Part shown: in pieces, positions 36,561 through 46,665 of the stretch
Numbering within the stretch: position 1 is the first letter of the stretch
How the letters are laid out: each line of letters starts with the position of its first letter
NCBI RefSeq assembly: GCF_003550175.1
Contig: NZ_QXDF01000006.1
Span: forward strand, 1-63,184
From: Dichotomicrobium thermohalophilum
Lineage (GTDB): Bacteria > Pseudomonadota > Alphaproteobacteria > Rhizobiales > Rhodomicrobiaceae
DNA: 63,184 nt
Direction of reading: 5' to 3'
Notes under the pieces: model-generated
Told to the model about the DNA's origin: nothing
What the model saw: the letters and a program-made list of their open reading frames with translations, nothing else
Databases searched by the model: none
Program-made: the position numbers and the translations under genes

Positions 36561-39094
36561 CGAGACTGGCTTGCGGCGTCGGAGGGTTCTTGGGTCTCCG
36601 CAGGGCTTGGCTGTTCAGCGGCTTCTCCGAGATGCGCATAAAGCACCTGCCGGAACGCCGCATATTCGGCGCCGATCCGGGCGGCCAGACCAGCATCTGG
36701 CGCAACGTTTGCTTCGCGCTTCTCGCTGCACAGCGCCGCAAGCCGGGCCGCGCCGATGGTGTTGGCGCAACTTTTCAACGCGTGAAGCGCGTCACGCGCG
36801 GCTGTCTGATGCCCCTCGCTGATCGCGGCGTGCAGCGCCTCCAGATGCTTTTCGAAATCGGTCTCGAACAGGGTAGCCATCTCGGTGCGGAAGGCTTCAG
36901 GGCCGAACAACGCGATCATCTCGTCGAGTCGGCGCGTGTCCACCGACGGGCTCTCCGCCGGGTCGGTCGCGTTTCCGCGCTTTCCGCGCGCCGCAGGGGC
37001 CAGCGGTGTGGGATGCACATGCGCACGGATCGTCTCGCGCAGTTCGTTGAGCTGGACCGGCTTGTGTAGCACCGCCACCATGCCCGCGCGCAGACAGTTT
37101 TCCCGCGTCGGCGCGGAGGTGTCCGCCGTCATGGCAATGATCGGGATATGCGCCTCCGGCTCAACGGCAAGCTGATAATCCTTGCAGATCTCGGCGCCGT
37201 CGCCGCCCGGCATGTTGATGTCGAGAAAGGCGATGTCGACGCCGCCGCGCAGGAGCACGTCGAGTGCTTCTTCGCCCGTGTTGGCGAGGACGACACGGTG
37301 GCCGTCCAGCGTGAGCAGCTTCTTCGCGACCTCCCGGTTGAACGGGTTGTCATCGGCGACCAGCACACTCAGCGGCGCCACGCTGTGCGTCGGTTCGTCC
37401 TCCTGGACAGGCGCCTGGGGCTGGGGCTTCAGGCCGTGCCAGGCGGCAACCGTGGTGATCAGCATGGCATCATGGCTGCGGTCATTGTCGAGGCGGGCGG
37501 CTGCCCAGGCATCCAGGGCGTTGCTGTCCTCGGTGACCACGAGCGCCGGGGGGATCGACGCAGCGCTCAACGCCTCCCGGATATCGGCGATCGCGCGGTC
37601 GTCGAGCTCAAGCTCATCGACCACCAACACATAGCGCCAGAGATCCCCCGAGGCAGCGCGCGCCTTAACGAAATCGCGGGGGTTGGCGATGGTCTTGCCG
37701 GCATCCAGACCGTAGGCCCGCAGGCCCGGCAGCAGACGCTGGCGATCCTGCAAACGGACGAGCAGGGCAACTTCCGAGACTGGCGTGGTTTCGTCGGGGC
37801 GTTCGATGGCAGGTGCCGGCACCTCGAACCAGAAGATCGAGCCTTCCCCTTGGGCGCTGGAAAAACCGATCCTGCCACCCATAAGGTCAACGAGAGAGCG
37901 GGCGAGCGATAAGCCGAGGCCGACGCCGCCTTCCTTGCCGCGCCGGCTCTCCTCGGCCTGGGCGAAGCGGTCGAACAGCCGGGCGTGCTCGCTTTCTGGG
38001 ATGCCTTGGCCCGTGTCGCGCACCTCGATGCGCAAGGTCGGGCCTGTGCTGTGCATGGCGTGCGCGACGGTGATCCACACATGCCCCTCGTCGGTGTACT
38101 TCACAGCATTGCCGCCGAGGTTGAGCAGCACTGTCTTGAGATGCTCACGGTCGCCCCGGATGCAGGCAGGCAGCGGCGTGGCGAAGCGGATATGCAGCAC
38201 CAGACCTTTTCGCTGGGCCAGCGGGCGGAGCAGCGTCTCTGCCTCGTGCAGCAGCTCGGTCACGTTGAAAGGGGCATCGCTCACGGTGACGGCCTGGCTT
38301 TCGACCTTCTGGAAGTGGAGGATGGTGTCGACCATTTCCAGAAGCCGCGACGCTGCGCTGTTGATCGACATGGCCGACATGCGGTCCTGCGGGCTTTGCG
38401 CGGTCCGATCGAGCACCTGGGACAGGCCAATGATCGCGTTGAGCGGGGTGCGCAATTCATGGCTCATTGTCGCAAGAAACTCGCTCTTGGCCCGGTTCGC
38501 CGCCTCGGCTTCGGCCATGGCGCTACGTAGCGCGCGGATCAGCCGCGAGACGTAAAGCGGGATCATTAAAAGAGACAGCAGAACGCCGCCGGCGAAGGCC
38601 CAGTCGGCTTGCCAGTGCGGCGTGTAGGCGACCACGAACGCGAAGCACAAGCCGTTGGCGACCATGGCGGCGTACATGTAAGCCAGGCCGAAGCGGAAGC
38701 CGTTGCCCAGAATCACCCACAAGTAGACCGGGAAGAAGATCGACGCCGCTTCGCCGCCAAAATAGATGAACAGGGACAGCGTGAGCGCGTCGAATGAAAT
38801 TGCGGCCGCGCGACGCGCGATCCGGCGCTTCGGCCAGATGGCGAAATGCAGCATAAAGCCGCCGGCCACGACCCACGCGGCGGGAATGAAGATCGCCAGC
38901 GCGGTGACCTGCCAAGGGGCGAGCAGGTCGAAATACCACGACAGAATTGCGCAGCTCGTGGTGAAGATGCCGATCAGATAGCGGACCACGAGCTGCTCGA
39001 ATTCGAGGGGCTCGGCATGCCTTGCAACCGCAAGCGCCTGGTGCAGTCGCGCCGCGTGCTGGATCGGCGCAGAGAGCATTGGCTGGCTTGTCAT
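36557..39094 (-). CDS. rpfC: RpfC-like membrane hybrid sensor kinase (DSF sensor candidate)
   Basis: An 845-residue protein: about five membrane helices (residues 35-185), HisKA with His212 in [12 protein letters not shown], HATPase (N in [14 protein letters not shown], about 326-338; DTGQGIPE 360-367; VGLGLSLA 391-398), a degenerate receiver-like part (about 440-550), a true receiver with Asp625 ([11 protein letters not shown]) and an HPt domain with His771 ([11 protein letters not shown]). This is the RpfC layout. The membrane part also matches RpfC of Xanthomonas: [17 protein letters not shown] compares with MWVTIGNGLRYGSNYL, and [18 protein letters not shown] with LLGLIAVPLYFDSLLRAM (recalled). 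It should sense a fatty-acid signal and phosphorylate through the His-Asp-His-Asp relay. It overlaps the REC-PAS-kinase gene by 4 bp and is divergent, as a pair, from rpfF. Confidence 0.82.
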   Translation of the reverse strand: MTSQPMLSAPIQHAARLHQALAVARHAEPLEFEQLVVRYLIGIFTTSCAILSWYFDLLAPWQVTALAIFIPAAWVVAGGFMLHFAIWPKRRIARRAAAISFDALTLSLFIYFGGEAASIFFPVYLWVILGNGFRFGLAYMYAAMVANGLCFAFVVAYTPHWQADWAFAGGVLLSLLMIPLYVSRLIRALRSAMAEAEAANRAKSEFLATMSHELRTPLNAIIGLSQVLDRTAQSPQDRMSAMSINSAASRLLEMVDTILHFQKVESQAVTVSDAPFNVTELLHEAETLLRPLAQRKGLVLHIRFATPLPACIRGDREHLKTVLLNLGGNAVKYTDEGHVWITVAHAMHSTGPTLRIEVRDTGQGIPESEHARLFDRFAQAEESRRGKEGGVGLGLSLARSLVDLMGGRIGFSSAQGEGSIFWFEVPAPAIERPDETTPVSEVALLVRLQDRQRLLPGLRAYGLDAGKTIANPRDFVKARAASGDLWRYVLVVDELELDDRAIADIREALSAASIPPALVVTEDSNALDAWAAARLDNDRSHDAMLITTVAAWHGLKPQPQAPVQEDEPTHSVAPLSVLVADDNPFNREVAKKLLTLDGHRVVLANTGEEALDVLLRGGVDIAFLDINMPGGDGAEICKDYQLAVEPEAHIPIIAMTADTSAPTRENCLRAGMVAVLHKPVQLNELRETIRAHVHPTPLAPAARGKRGNATDPAESPSVDTRRLDEMIALFGPEAFRTEMATLFETDFEKHLEALHAAISEGHQTAARDALHALKSCANTIGAARLAALCSEKREANVAPDAGLAARIGAEYAAFRQVLYAHLGEAAEQPSPAETQEPSDAASQSR

Positions 39095-40737
39095 GGCTCA
39101 GCGCCGGCGTGGCAAGGCTGAGGATCCTGGGCCGGCGACACCGTACGATCCTGTCGCAAGATGCAGCGCGGCGGCAGCCACAGGCGAACGGTCGTTCCGG
39201 CGCCCTTCTGGCTGTCGATGTCGAGATGCCCGCCCATCAGCTTCATGAAGCCGGACGAGATAGGCAGCCCCAGCCCGGTGCCGTTCTGCGGTTTCTCGAA
39301 CGTGTGCTCGAGGATCTGGCCAAAGCTCGTGAGGGCCGTTCGCTTCTCCTCCTCGCTCATGCCCGGCCCGGTGTCGTGCACGCGGATCTCGATGCCCTGG
39401 TAGGGTGGATGCGCGCATTCAGGCTGTTCAGCGGCAAGGCAGATCTCGACTGCGATCTCGCCGCCTTCAGTGAACTTGTTGGCATTGGAAACGATATTGA
39501 TGAGCACCTGCCGCAGCTTCTGCTCATCGGTCCAGAGCGTCACTTCCGGTTCCTCAGACAGCACGAGCGTGTTACCGCGCTCGGTGATCTGCGCATTCAG
39601 CATTTCCGCGACCTGGCGCAGGCAGTTGTTCAGCGAGAACACGTTCTCCTCGATCCGTGTCTTGCCGGCTTCCATCTGCGCGAAGTCGAGGATGCCGTTG
39701 ATGATCGATAGCAGGTGGCGCGCGCTGTAGAGGATGCTGTCCAGATACTGCTTGTATTTCTCGTTCGGCACCTCGCCGACCAGGCCGGAGCGCATCATGT
39801 CCGCGAAGCCGATGATTGCGTTCATGGGCGTACGCAGTTCGTGGCTCATATTGGCGAGGAAGTTGCTCTTGGCGCGGTTGGCGGCTTCCGCCTCCTCCTT
39901 GGCGATGCGCAGCGAGCGCTCGGCCGCCTTGACGCTGGAGATGTCGAGCGCGGAGACGACCTTGGTCAGGCTACCGTCCTCGGCCGCGCCCGTCTCGCGG
40001 GCGACGACGAAGAACTCGCGCGGTTGCCCGCTTGCGTCGGTGAGTGTCACCTCGGCCTGTTGCGGCGCCCCCCGCGCAAGGTTCTCCAGGACGCCCGTCG
40101 CCGCGATCGTTTCGAACGTATCGTTCAGATCGCTTGGGGTTCCGGTGTCACCGATGCCGGCAAAATCGAAGCAGAACTGATTGGCGAAGATGCAGGTGCC
40201 GTTCTGGTCGACGGCGTAGACCATGGCCGGCACCGAGTCGATCACGCCGAGCATGTGCTGGCGCGTGCGCTTGAGCGTCTCCAGAGAGCGCAGGCGGTCG
40301 TTGACGAGCCGGTCCTGCAGCGCGAAGGTGCGGCTGCGAAGCAGCTTCTGATGCATTCCGAGCATCAGAAGGTTCCGGGCGCGCGTTCGGAACTCGATGG
40401 TGTCGACGGGCGTGACGAGAAAGTCCGTCGCGCCGCATTCCAGCGCCTGATAGCGTATGTCGCGCTGTTCGTAGCCGGAGACGACCATAACCGGCGTATC
40501 CTCCAGCCCCTTGATCTTGCGCAGGGCCGTGAGACATTCGGCGGCGTTCATCTCCGGCATGTTGAAATCAGTGATGATGAGATCCGGGGGATCTGCGGCA
40601 AATGCACGCAACGCCTCGGGGGCGCCGGCGAAACTCTCCACCCGCCCGACATCTTCGACCGACCGTGCAAGCCGTTCCATGTATGCGCGGTTGGCCGACA
40701 GATCGTCGATGATTGCGATATAAGGGCTGTCCGGCAT
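39091..40737 (-). CDS. REC-PAS-histidine kinase with RpfG-like receiver
   Basis: A 548-residue soluble protein: receiver with Asp57 in [10 protein letters not shown] (1-125), coiled linker, PAS-like domain (about 160-270), HisKA with His299 in [12 protein letters not shown], HATPase with [15 protein letters not shown] and GTGLGLPIS. The receiver region [20 protein letters not shown] and FLVTP with [11 protein letters not shown] resembles the RpfG receiver (DTPIVLVTI..., IDFLVKPI, RARCRNLLQL, recalled). RpfG normally has an HD-GYP output; here PAS-kinase is fused instead. It likely receives phosphate from the RpfC-like HPt and passes it on. First gene of the pair, 4-bp overlap with rpfC-like. 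Confidence 0.8.
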   Translation of the reverse strand: MPDSPYIAIIDDLSANRAYMERLARSVEDVGRVESFAGAPEALRAFAADPPDLIITDFNMPEMNAAECLTALRKIKGLEDTPVMVVSGYEQRDIRYQALECGATDFLVTPVDTIEFRTRARNLLMLGMHQKLLRSRTFALQDRLVNDRLRSLETLKRTRQHMLGVIDSVPAMVYAVDQNGTCIFANQFCFDFAGIGDTGTPSDLNDTFETIAATGVLENLARGAPQQAEVTLTDASGQPREFFVVARETGAAEDGSLTKVVSALDISSVKAAERSLRIAKEEAEAANRAKSNFLANMSHELRTPMNAIIGFADMMRSGLVGEVPNEKYKQYLDSILYSARHLLSIINGILDFAQMEAGKTRIEENVFSLNNCLRQVAEMLNAQITERGNTLVLSEEPEVTLWTDEQKLRQVLINIVSNANKFTEGGEIAVEICLAAEQPECAHPPYQGIEIRVHDTGPGMSEEEKRTALTSFGQILEHTFEKPQNGTGLGLPISSGFMKLMGGHLDIDSQKGAGTTVRLWLPPRCILRQDRTVSPAQDPQPCHAGAEP

Positions 40738-41040
40738 AACCTACTTATGGCTGCGTAATCCCGGGAACGCTGCCACACAGTTGTTTAATTGGCGTGAACG
40801 AGCATACACGCCACCGGCGTCATGACCTTGCCGTCAATCCGGCCTTCCTTAAATTTCTCCTGCGGGGAAGTGAAAAACTCGTCTCAATTGTGGTGAAAAT
40901 GTTGGCGACCGCTCTCACCACAACGCGAAGCCCTTGTCCGGTTCCCGCTCGACTGGGTCCCGGCGCCATTCCGCTGCCTCTGGCGCATCTCACCAAAGCG
41001 TGCTACCCATAGTTGCATAACAGTAAATGAGTAGACCAAA
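40738..41040. promoter_or_regulatory. Divergent control region between kinase pair and rpfF-like gene
   Basis: This 303-bp region has no gene. It contains a perfect 9-bp inverted repeat TTGTGGTGA (40888-40896) / TCACCACAA (40915-40923) with an 18-bp spacer, in the middle of the region, which could be an operator for a dimeric regulator or an RNA hairpin in either direction. It is AT-richer near 41015-41040 just before rpfF. No strong -10/-35 pair could be singled out. Confidence 0.4.
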
Positions 41041-42090
41041 ATGAGACTGCCCATCCACTTGGTGCAGGGCGAGCCTGCCCGCGCTTCGTCCATCCGTTTT
41101 GATACCGAGGCGTTTGCCAGATCCGGCGGGCGAAACGGTCAAGACCCGGTTCCGCAGCCGCAGATGCCGGCGTTTGAGGCGGATCAGACCGAGCCCAGCG
41201 AGGCGCAGCGTGCAGCGGCGGCCCGGCTGGCGTCGCGGCTTCAGGCGCTGGATCTGCGTGAACTGGAGCTGGAATACGACCCGGCGACCCGTGCCGTCTG
41301 GGGCTTCCAGACGCATCGCGAGCGGCCGTCCTACACGCCACAAATGCTGAGGGACATTCAGGCGGTGCAGCGGGCGCTGCGAACTTTCTACCGCGAAAGC
41401 CCGCGCGATGCGGCGCTGGCGGCGCGCTTCACCGTGCTCGCTTCGCGCACCCCCGGCGTGTTCAATCTCGGCGGCGATCTGCAGTTCTTCGTCTCATGCG
41501 TTGAGGCGGGGGACGAGCAGGCGCTGCGCGAGTATGCGATGGCGAGCATCGATATCTGCTACCGCAATTATCACGCCTGCGAGGCGGGCATGGTCACGAC
41601 CGCGCTCGTGTGCGGCGACGCCCTGGGCGGCGGGTTTGAAGCCGCCATGGCGTGCGACGTCATTGTTGCGGAAGAGCAGGCCCGTTTCGCTCTGCCGGAA
41701 ATCAGCTATGGGCTGTTTCCGGGGATGGGGGCCTATACCTTCCTGTCGCGTCGTTTGGGCCAGGCGCGGGCGGAGCGCGCGATTCTCGATAGCCCGGTGC
41801 TCAGCGCGCAGCAGCTTTACGATCTCGAACTGGTCAACGCGATCGCGCCGGATGGCGAGGGCGTCGCGGCGATGGACCGGCAGCTGGCGTGGATGGCCGA
41901 ACGGTTCGAGGCCGTCTTCAACGTGTTCGAGGCACGGCGCATCGCGCATCCAGTCTCACGCACCGAGATGGAAGAGATCGGCGAACGCTGGGTGCGGCTG
42001 GCGCTGCGATTGCCCGAGGCGCGCCTGCGCAAGATGGCGAAGCTCGCGCAGGCGCAGCGCCTGCGCATGCGCCGCCGGGGCTCTGCATAG
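41041..42090 (+). CDS. rpfF: RpfF-like crotonase, DSF synthase candidate
   Basis: A 349-residue enoyl-CoA hydratase/isomerase-fold protein. The segments ELELEYDPATRAVW, TPGVFNLGGDLQFFV, GDALGGGFEAAMACDVIVAE and LPEISYGLFPGMGAY follow RpfF of Xanthomonas closely. The two catalytic Glu of RpfF (spaced 20 apart) are here Glu200 and Glu220. RpfF makes the cis-2-unsaturated fatty-acid signal DSF by acting on acyl-ACP. The N terminus is about 60 residues longer than Xanthomonas RpfF (289 residues), with a Pro/Gln-rich, probably flexible, segment. It is divergent from the RpfC-like and REC-kinase genes and convergent with petC. Other crotonases are possible, but this motif set is specific. Confidence 0.82.
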   Translation: MRLPIHLVQGEPARASSIRFDTEAFARSGGRNGQDPVPQPQMPAFEADQTEPSEAQRAAAARLASRLQALDLRELELEYDPATRAVWGFQTHRERPSYTPQMLRDIQAVQRALRTFYRESPRDAALAARFTVLASRTPGVFNLGGDLQFFVSCVEAGDEQALREYAMASIDICYRNYHACEAGMVTTALVCGDALGGGFEAAMACDVIVAEEQARFALPEISYGLFPGMGAYTFLSRRLGQARAERAILDSPVLSAQQLYDLELVNAIAPDGEGVAAMDRQLAWMAERFEAVFNVFEARRIAHPVSRTEMEEIGERWVRLALRLPEARLRKMAKLAQAQRLRMRRRGSA

Positions 42091-42116
42091 GACCGTCGGC
42101 TCGAACCGCCTCAAAG

Positions 42117-42143
42117 AAAAAGCGCGGCCCCGAGAGGCCGCGC
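42117..42143 (-). terminator. Intrinsic terminator of the petABC operon
   Basis: Perfect 8-bp stem GCGCGGCC (42122-42129) / GGCCGCGC (42136-42143), loop of 6, followed on the minus strand by TTTTT (42121-42117). It lies 28 bp after the petC stop, between the convergent petC and rpfF genes, and may also limit rpfF read-through. Confidence 0.8.
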
Positions 42144-42171
42144 CACTTTGCATTCAGACATTCCGTGCGTC

Positions 42172-43065
42172 TCAGTGCTTGAGCCGCTTCCAGAGCACGC
42201 GCTTTGACATGTAGAGCAGCGCTGCGAGGATGAAGAGATAGAGCATCACCTTCGCGCCCATCTGCTTGCGCTCCTCCAGTTTCGGCTCTGCGGCCCACAT
42301 CAGGAATGCCGTGACGTCCTTGGCATACTGCTCTTCGGTCGTCGGCGTTCCGTCATTATACGCGACGATGTCCGGGAACAGGACTCGCGGCATCGCGATC
42401 TGGTTGCCGGGATAGACGGCGTTATAGTGCAGGCCGGGCTGTATCTCCGCGTCCTCAGGCGGCTGGCCATAGCCGGTCAGCAGCGCGTAGATGTAATCCG
42501 GTCCGCCCTCCGCATACATGGTCAGCAGGTCCTCGGCGATGACCACCGGCGACATGTACCAGGCCGGGTCGCGCGAGACGTTGCGCGCCTTTGCAATCAC
42601 GGAAAGGTCAGGCGGTACGACGCCGTTGTTCACCAGCGCCGCTTCCTCGTCGTTCTTGTACGGGTTCACGAACGGGTCGTTCGGTGTTGCCGGGCGCTCG
42701 AACATCTCGCCCTGATCGTTCGGCCCGTCGACCACGGTGTATTCCGATGCGATCGCCTCGACCTGCTCTTCCGGGAGGTTCGGCCCGCTCTCATCCGACA
42801 GGTTGCGGTAATAAATAAGGTCCATGCCGTGGCAGGACGAGCAGACCTGTTGATAGACCTTGAAACCGCGGCGCAGCTGGTCCTGATCGTAGTAGCCGAA
42901 CGGCCCAGCAAAGGTCCAATCCTGCTTCTTGATGTCTGCGCCCCCGCCAGCGGCGGCGAAGGCGCGATCGACCGGAGCGCCTGCCACGGCGAGCGTGACT
43001 GCGAGGGCCGTGGCGCCCAGACCGGCGCGGATTGGCGAGATGAAACGCGTCAAGCTGTATGTCAT
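42172..43065 (-). CDS. petC: Cytochrome c1 of the bc1 complex
   Basis: A 297-residue cytochrome c1 with a signal-type N terminus (helix near FISPIRAGLGATALAVTLAV), heme motif CSSCHG (about residues 74-79), the Met-ligand region near AVYPGNQIAMPRVLFPD, and a C-terminal anchor helix KVMLYLFILAALLYMSKRVL. It transfers electrons from the Rieske protein to cytochrome c. It is the last gene of petA-petB-petC; 20 bp separate it from petB. The b and c1 genes are separate, unlike the fused fbcH of Bradyrhizobium. Confidence 0.95.
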   Translation of the reverse strand: MTYSLTRFISPIRAGLGATALAVTLAVAGAPVDRAFAAAGGGADIKKQDWTFAGPFGYYDQDQLRRGFKVYQQVCSSCHGMDLIYYRNLSDESGPNLPEEQVEAIASEYTVVDGPNDQGEMFERPATPNDPFVNPYKNDEEAALVNNGVVPPDLSVIAKARNVSRDPAWYMSPVVIAEDLLTMYAEGGPDYIYALLTGYGQPPEDAEIQPGLHYNAVYPGNQIAMPRVLFPDIVAYNDGTPTTEEQYAKDVTAFLMWAAEPKLEERKQMGAKVMLYLFILAALLYMSKRVLWKRLKH

Positions 43066-43085
43066 GGCCGGAATCCCTCGCTTCC

Positions 43086-44375
43086 CTATCGCTTCTCTGG
43101 CGCGGCCGGAACCGCTTCAGGCGCGGCGCCGCGGCCTTCTTGGGGGCCGTAGATTGTCTCAGCGATGCTCCCCGGGCGCTGCTTCGGCCGCTCGATGATG
43201 CCGATCAGCGGCATGACGACCAGGAAGTGGATGAAGTAGTAGGCGGTGAAGAACCGCGCCGCGATCACATAGCCGCCCTCGGCCGGTTTGGCGCCAAGGT
43301 AGCCCAGCGCGATGCAGGTGAACACCAGCAGCCAGAAGAACGGCCGGTACAGCGGGCGATAGCTCGTCGACCGCACCCGTGAAGTGTCCAGCCACGGGAT
43401 CAGGAACAGAACGAAGATCGCGCCGAACATGGCGATCACGCCACCGAGCTTGTCAGGGATCGCGCGCAGGATGGCATAGAATGGCAGGAAATACCACTCA
43501 GGCACGATGTGCGCTGGCGTGACCAGCGGATCGGCCGGGATGTAGTTGTCCGCATGGCCGAGGTAGTTGGGCATATAGAAGACGAAGTAGGCGAAGATAA
43601 TCGCGAAGATCGACAGGGCGAAACCGTCCTTCACCGTGATGTACGGGTGGAACGGCACCGTATCCTTCTTCACGTCCTTCACGGCCACGCCGGTCGGATT
43701 GTTGTTGCCCGGCACATGCAGCGCCCAGATGTGCAGCCCCACGCAGGCCGCGATCAGGAACGGGAACAGGTAGTGCAGGCTGAACAGGCGGTTGAGCGTC
43801 GGATCGCCGACCGAGAAGCCGCCCCAGATCCACTGGACGATCGTCGTTCCAAGGCCCGGAATGATCTGGTCGAGTGACGAGAACAGGTTGGTGATCACCG
43901 TCACCGCCCAGTAGCTCATCTGCCCCCACGGCAGCGAGTAGCCCATGAAGGCGGTTGCCATCATCAGGATCAGGATGATGACGCCGAGAATCCAGAGCAC
44001 CTCGCGCGGCGCCTTGTACGAGCCGTAATACAGACCGCGGAAAATATGGATGTAGACCGCGAGGAAGAACATCGACGCGCCAACGGCATGCGTGTAGCGC
44101 ATCAGCCAGCCGTAGTTCACGTCGCGCATCAGTCGCTCGACGGACTCGAAGGCCATCTCGACATCCGGCACATAGTGCATCGCGGCAATGATGCCGGTGA
44201 TGATCTGGATCATCAGCACGAAGGTGAGGATGCCGCCGAACGTCCACAGATAGTTCAGGTTGCGCGGCGTCGGGAACGCGGTGATCTGGTCATGTAGCAG
44301 CCGCGGGATCGGCAGGCGCTCGTCGAGCCAGCGCTCGAAGGCGGTATTCGGCTGGTAGGAGGTCTCTGGCTTCAT
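43086..44375 (-). CDS. petB: Cytochrome b of the bc1 complex
   Basis: A 429-residue cytochrome b with about eight helices. Heme-ligating His pairs lie in [20 protein letters not shown] and in the fourth helix [17 protein letters not shown]; the Qo motif is PEWY ([13 protein letters not shown]). It oxidises ubiquinol and moves protons. Length is typical for alphaproteobacteria. Twelve bp separate it from the Rieske gene. Confidence 0.97.
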   Translation of the reverse strand: MKPETSYQPNTAFERWLDERLPIPRLLHDQITAFPTPRNLNYLWTFGGILTFVLMIQIITGIIAAMHYVPDVEMAFESVERLMRDVNYGWLMRYTHAVGASMFFLAVYIHIFRGLYYGSYKAPREVLWILGVIILILMMATAFMGYSLPWGQMSYWAVTVITNLFSSLDQIIPGLGTTIVQWIWGGFSVGDPTLNRLFSLHYLFPFLIAACVGLHIWALHVPGNNNPTGVAVKDVKKDTVPFHPYITVKDGFALSIFAIIFAYFVFYMPNYLGHADNYIPADPLVTPAHIVPEWYFLPFYAILRAIPDKLGGVIAMFGAIFVLFLIPWLDTSRVRSTSYRPLYRPFFWLLVFTCIALGYLGAKPAEGGYVIAARFFTAYYFIHFLVVMPLIGIIERPKQRPGSIAETIYGPQEGRGAAPEAVPAAPEKR

Positions 44376-44387
44376 GATCGCAGGTCC

Positions 44388-44960
44388 TTAACCGAGCTGA
44401 ATGGAGGTGTCGGACGTGAACGAATAAAGGGGAAGCTGCAGATTACGCGCTGCGGGCCCTTTGCGAATGCGTCCGGCGGTGTCGTAGTGCGAGCCATGGC
44501 ACGGGCAGAACCAGCCGCCGTATTCGCCACGGTTTTCGCTCGGCTTGTTGCCCTTCGGGATGCAGCCGAGATGCGTGCAGATGCCGATCACGACGAGCCA
44601 CTGTTCGTGCCCGGGGCGCGTGAGATTCTCGTCTGTCGCCGGCAGGCCGGCGTTGTCGCCCATGGCGAAGACGTTGGGATCCTTCAGCTCGGCCACGTCG
44701 ACCGACTTGGCCGCCTCGATCTCCTCCGGCGTGCGGTGGCGGATGAAGACCGGCTTGCCGCGCCACATGACCGTGATGGCCTGACCAGGCTCGATGGGCG
44801 CGATGTCGACGTCGATCGTGCCGGTTGCCAGGGTCGCCTCACTCGGGTTCATCTGGTCGATCGCCGGCCAGAGCGCCGCTGCCCCGCCGATCACAAGGAA
44901 TGCCGTCGTCGCGATGTGGATGAAGTCACGCCTGTTCGGCTCGTCGGCGACAGTTGCCAT
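44388..44960 (-). CDS. petA: Ubiquinol-cytochrome c reductase Rieske iron-sulfur subunit
   Basis: A 190-residue Rieske protein with an N-terminal twin-arginine-like start (PNRRDFIHIATTAFLVIGGA) forming the membrane anchor, and the cluster motifs CTHLGC and CPCHGSHYD. It carries electrons from ubiquinol at cytochrome b to cytochrome c1. It is first in the petABC operon and its length is normal. Confidence 0.96.
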   Translation of the reverse strand: MATVADEPNRRDFIHIATTAFLVIGGAAALWPAIDQMNPSEATLATGTIDVDIAPIEPGQAITVMWRGKPVFIRHRTPEEIEAAKSVDVAELKDPNVFAMGDNAGLPATDENLTRPGHEQWLVVIGICTHLGCIPKGNKPSENRGEYGGWFCPCHGSHYDTAGRIRKGPAARNLQLPLYSFTSDTSIQLG

Positions 44961-45158
44961 GAATCGTCCTTTCGCGCTTACCTTTTATCCGGATATGACG
45001 CGCGCGCCCGTGACAGCGCATGCGCGGCTGCTGGATACCAGCACGGCCTTATATTGTCAGAGGCCGCGGCGAGTCTAGGTCAAATGCGGTGACAAAGTGG
45101 CGCATAGGACACACCGTTGAGGTTGTCTTGGGCGTATCGACGGCGGACAGGTCAGGAC

Positions 45159-45629
45159 ATGAGGCTCGCTCTCTATCAACCGGATATCGCTCAGAATACG
45201 GGGACAATCCTCCGGTTGGCGGCCTGCGTCGGCGTGCCGGTGAGCATCATCGCGCCGGCCGGCTTCGACATGTCGGACAGGGCGCTGCGCCGTGCCGGGC
45301 TCGATTACCTGCAGCACGTGACGATCGACAGGCATCCGAGCTTCGAGGCGTTCCAGGAAGAAATGCAGATACAGGGCGCGCGAATCGTGCTGCTGACCCG
45401 TCAAGCTGATCGCGCCTATGTGGATTTCGCCTTCCAGTCGCGCGATGTCCTGTTGCTCGGCCGCGAGAGCGCGGGCGTGCCCGATGCAGTTCACGACGCC
45501 GCCGCGGCCCGCGTCACAATTCCGATGCGCCCGGAGCTGCGCTCGCTGAACGTTGCGGTTGCGGCTGCGATGGTGTTAGGTGAAGGACTACGGCAGACTA
45601 ACAGTTTTCCAACACGGGAAATGCCATGA
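45159..45629 (+). CDS. trmL: tRNA (cytidine(34)-2'-O)-methyltransferase
   Basis: A 156-residue SPOUT methyltransferase of the TrmL group that methylates the wobble base of tRNA-Leu. [20 protein letters not shown], the knot motif [14 protein letters not shown] and the end segment [20 protein letters not shown] are typical. Start 45159 is chosen because homology begins at MRLALYQP. It overlaps hemF by 4 bp (ATGA). Confidence 0.95.
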   Translation: MRLALYQPDIAQNTGTILRLAACVGVPVSIIAPAGFDMSDRALRRAGLDYLQHVTIDRHPSFEAFQEEMQIQGARIVLLTRQADRAYVDFAFQSRDVLLLGRESAGVPDAVHDAAAARVTIPMRPELRSLNVAVAAAMVLGEGLRQTNSFPTREMP

Positions 45630-46546
45630 GCCTGCAGCCCGCGGTGCCTGAAGACCCGTCAATCCGTGACGCGCTGGAACAGGAGCGCGCACGTGCCAGC
45701 GCCTGGTTCTCGGACCTGCGCGACCAGATTTGCGCGGCGTTCGAGCAGCTTGAGGACGAATTGAGGGACGGGCCGCTCTCCGACCTGGAGCCGGGCCGGT
45801 TCGAGCGCACGCCCTGGAACCGCACCGACCACACGGGCGAGCCGGGCGGCGGTGGTGTGATGTCGATCATGAAGGGACGGGTGTTCGAGAAGGTGGGGGT
45901 GCACACCTCCACCGTGTTCGGCACCTTCAAGCCGGAATTCGCCGACCAGATCCCCGGCGCGGCCGAGGACCCGCGCTTCTGGGCCTCCGGCATTTCGCTG
46001 ATCGCCCATATGCAGAATCCGAACGTGCCGGCCGTCCACATGAACACGCGATTTGTCATCACGACGAAAAGCTGGTTCGGCGGCGGTGCGGACCTGACCC
46101 CAGTGCTCGAAGCGCGCCGAACGCAGGAGGACCCGGATACGCAGGCGTTTCACGCCGCGATGCGCGCGGCCTGCGAGGCGCATGAGGTCGCCGATTATGA
46201 CCGGTACAAGCAGTGGTGTGACGAGTACTTCTACCTCAAGCACCGCGGCGAGATGCGCGGCATCGGCGGCATCTTCTACGACTATCTGAACAGCGGCGAC
46301 TGGGAGGCCGACTTTGCCTTCACACAGGATGTGGGACGCGCCTTCCTCGACATTTATCCTGAACTGGTCCGCCGCAACATGCACACGCCCTGGACTGATG
46401 AGCAGCGCGAGGAACAACTGATCAGGCGCGGGCGTTATGTCGAGTTCAACCTGCTTTATGACCGCGGGACGATCTTTGGGCTGAAAACCGGCGGAAATGT
46501 CGATGCAATCCTGTCTTCGATGCCGCCGGTCGTGAAATGGCCGTGA
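45626..46546 (+). CDS. hemF: Oxygen-dependent coproporphyrinogen III oxidase
   Basis: A 306-residue HemF that decarboxylates coproporphyrinogen III to protoporphyrinogen IX with O2 in heme synthesis. Signatures are [39 protein letters not shown] and [20 protein letters not shown] with the C-terminal [11 protein letters not shown]. It is translationally coupled to trmL. An O2-dependent enzyme fits an aerobic lifestyle with the bc1 complex beside it. Confidence 0.97.
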   Translation: MSLQPAVPEDPSIRDALEQERARASAWFSDLRDQICAAFEQLEDELRDGPLSDLEPGRFERTPWNRTDHTGEPGGGGVMSIMKGRVFEKVGVHTSTVFGTFKPEFADQIPGAAEDPRFWASGISLIAHMQNPNVPAVHMNTRFVITTKSWFGGGADLTPVLEARRTQEDPDTQAFHAAMRAACEAHEVADYDRYKQWCDEYFYLKHRGEMRGIGGIFYDYLNSGDWEADFAFTQDVGRAFLDIYPELVRRNMHTPWTDEQREEQLIRRGRYVEFNLLYDRGTIFGLKTGGNVDAILSSMPPVVKWP

Positions 46547-46665
46547 TATCCGAAAAGCTGTTTGTCCCGGCAAACTCTTGCATGATCGGGCACGGGTGTT
46601 ACAGTCCAATGTCAGACCGCAAAGGTCAGGAATAAGCACACCGCGCATGGGAGGAGGCGCGAAGC

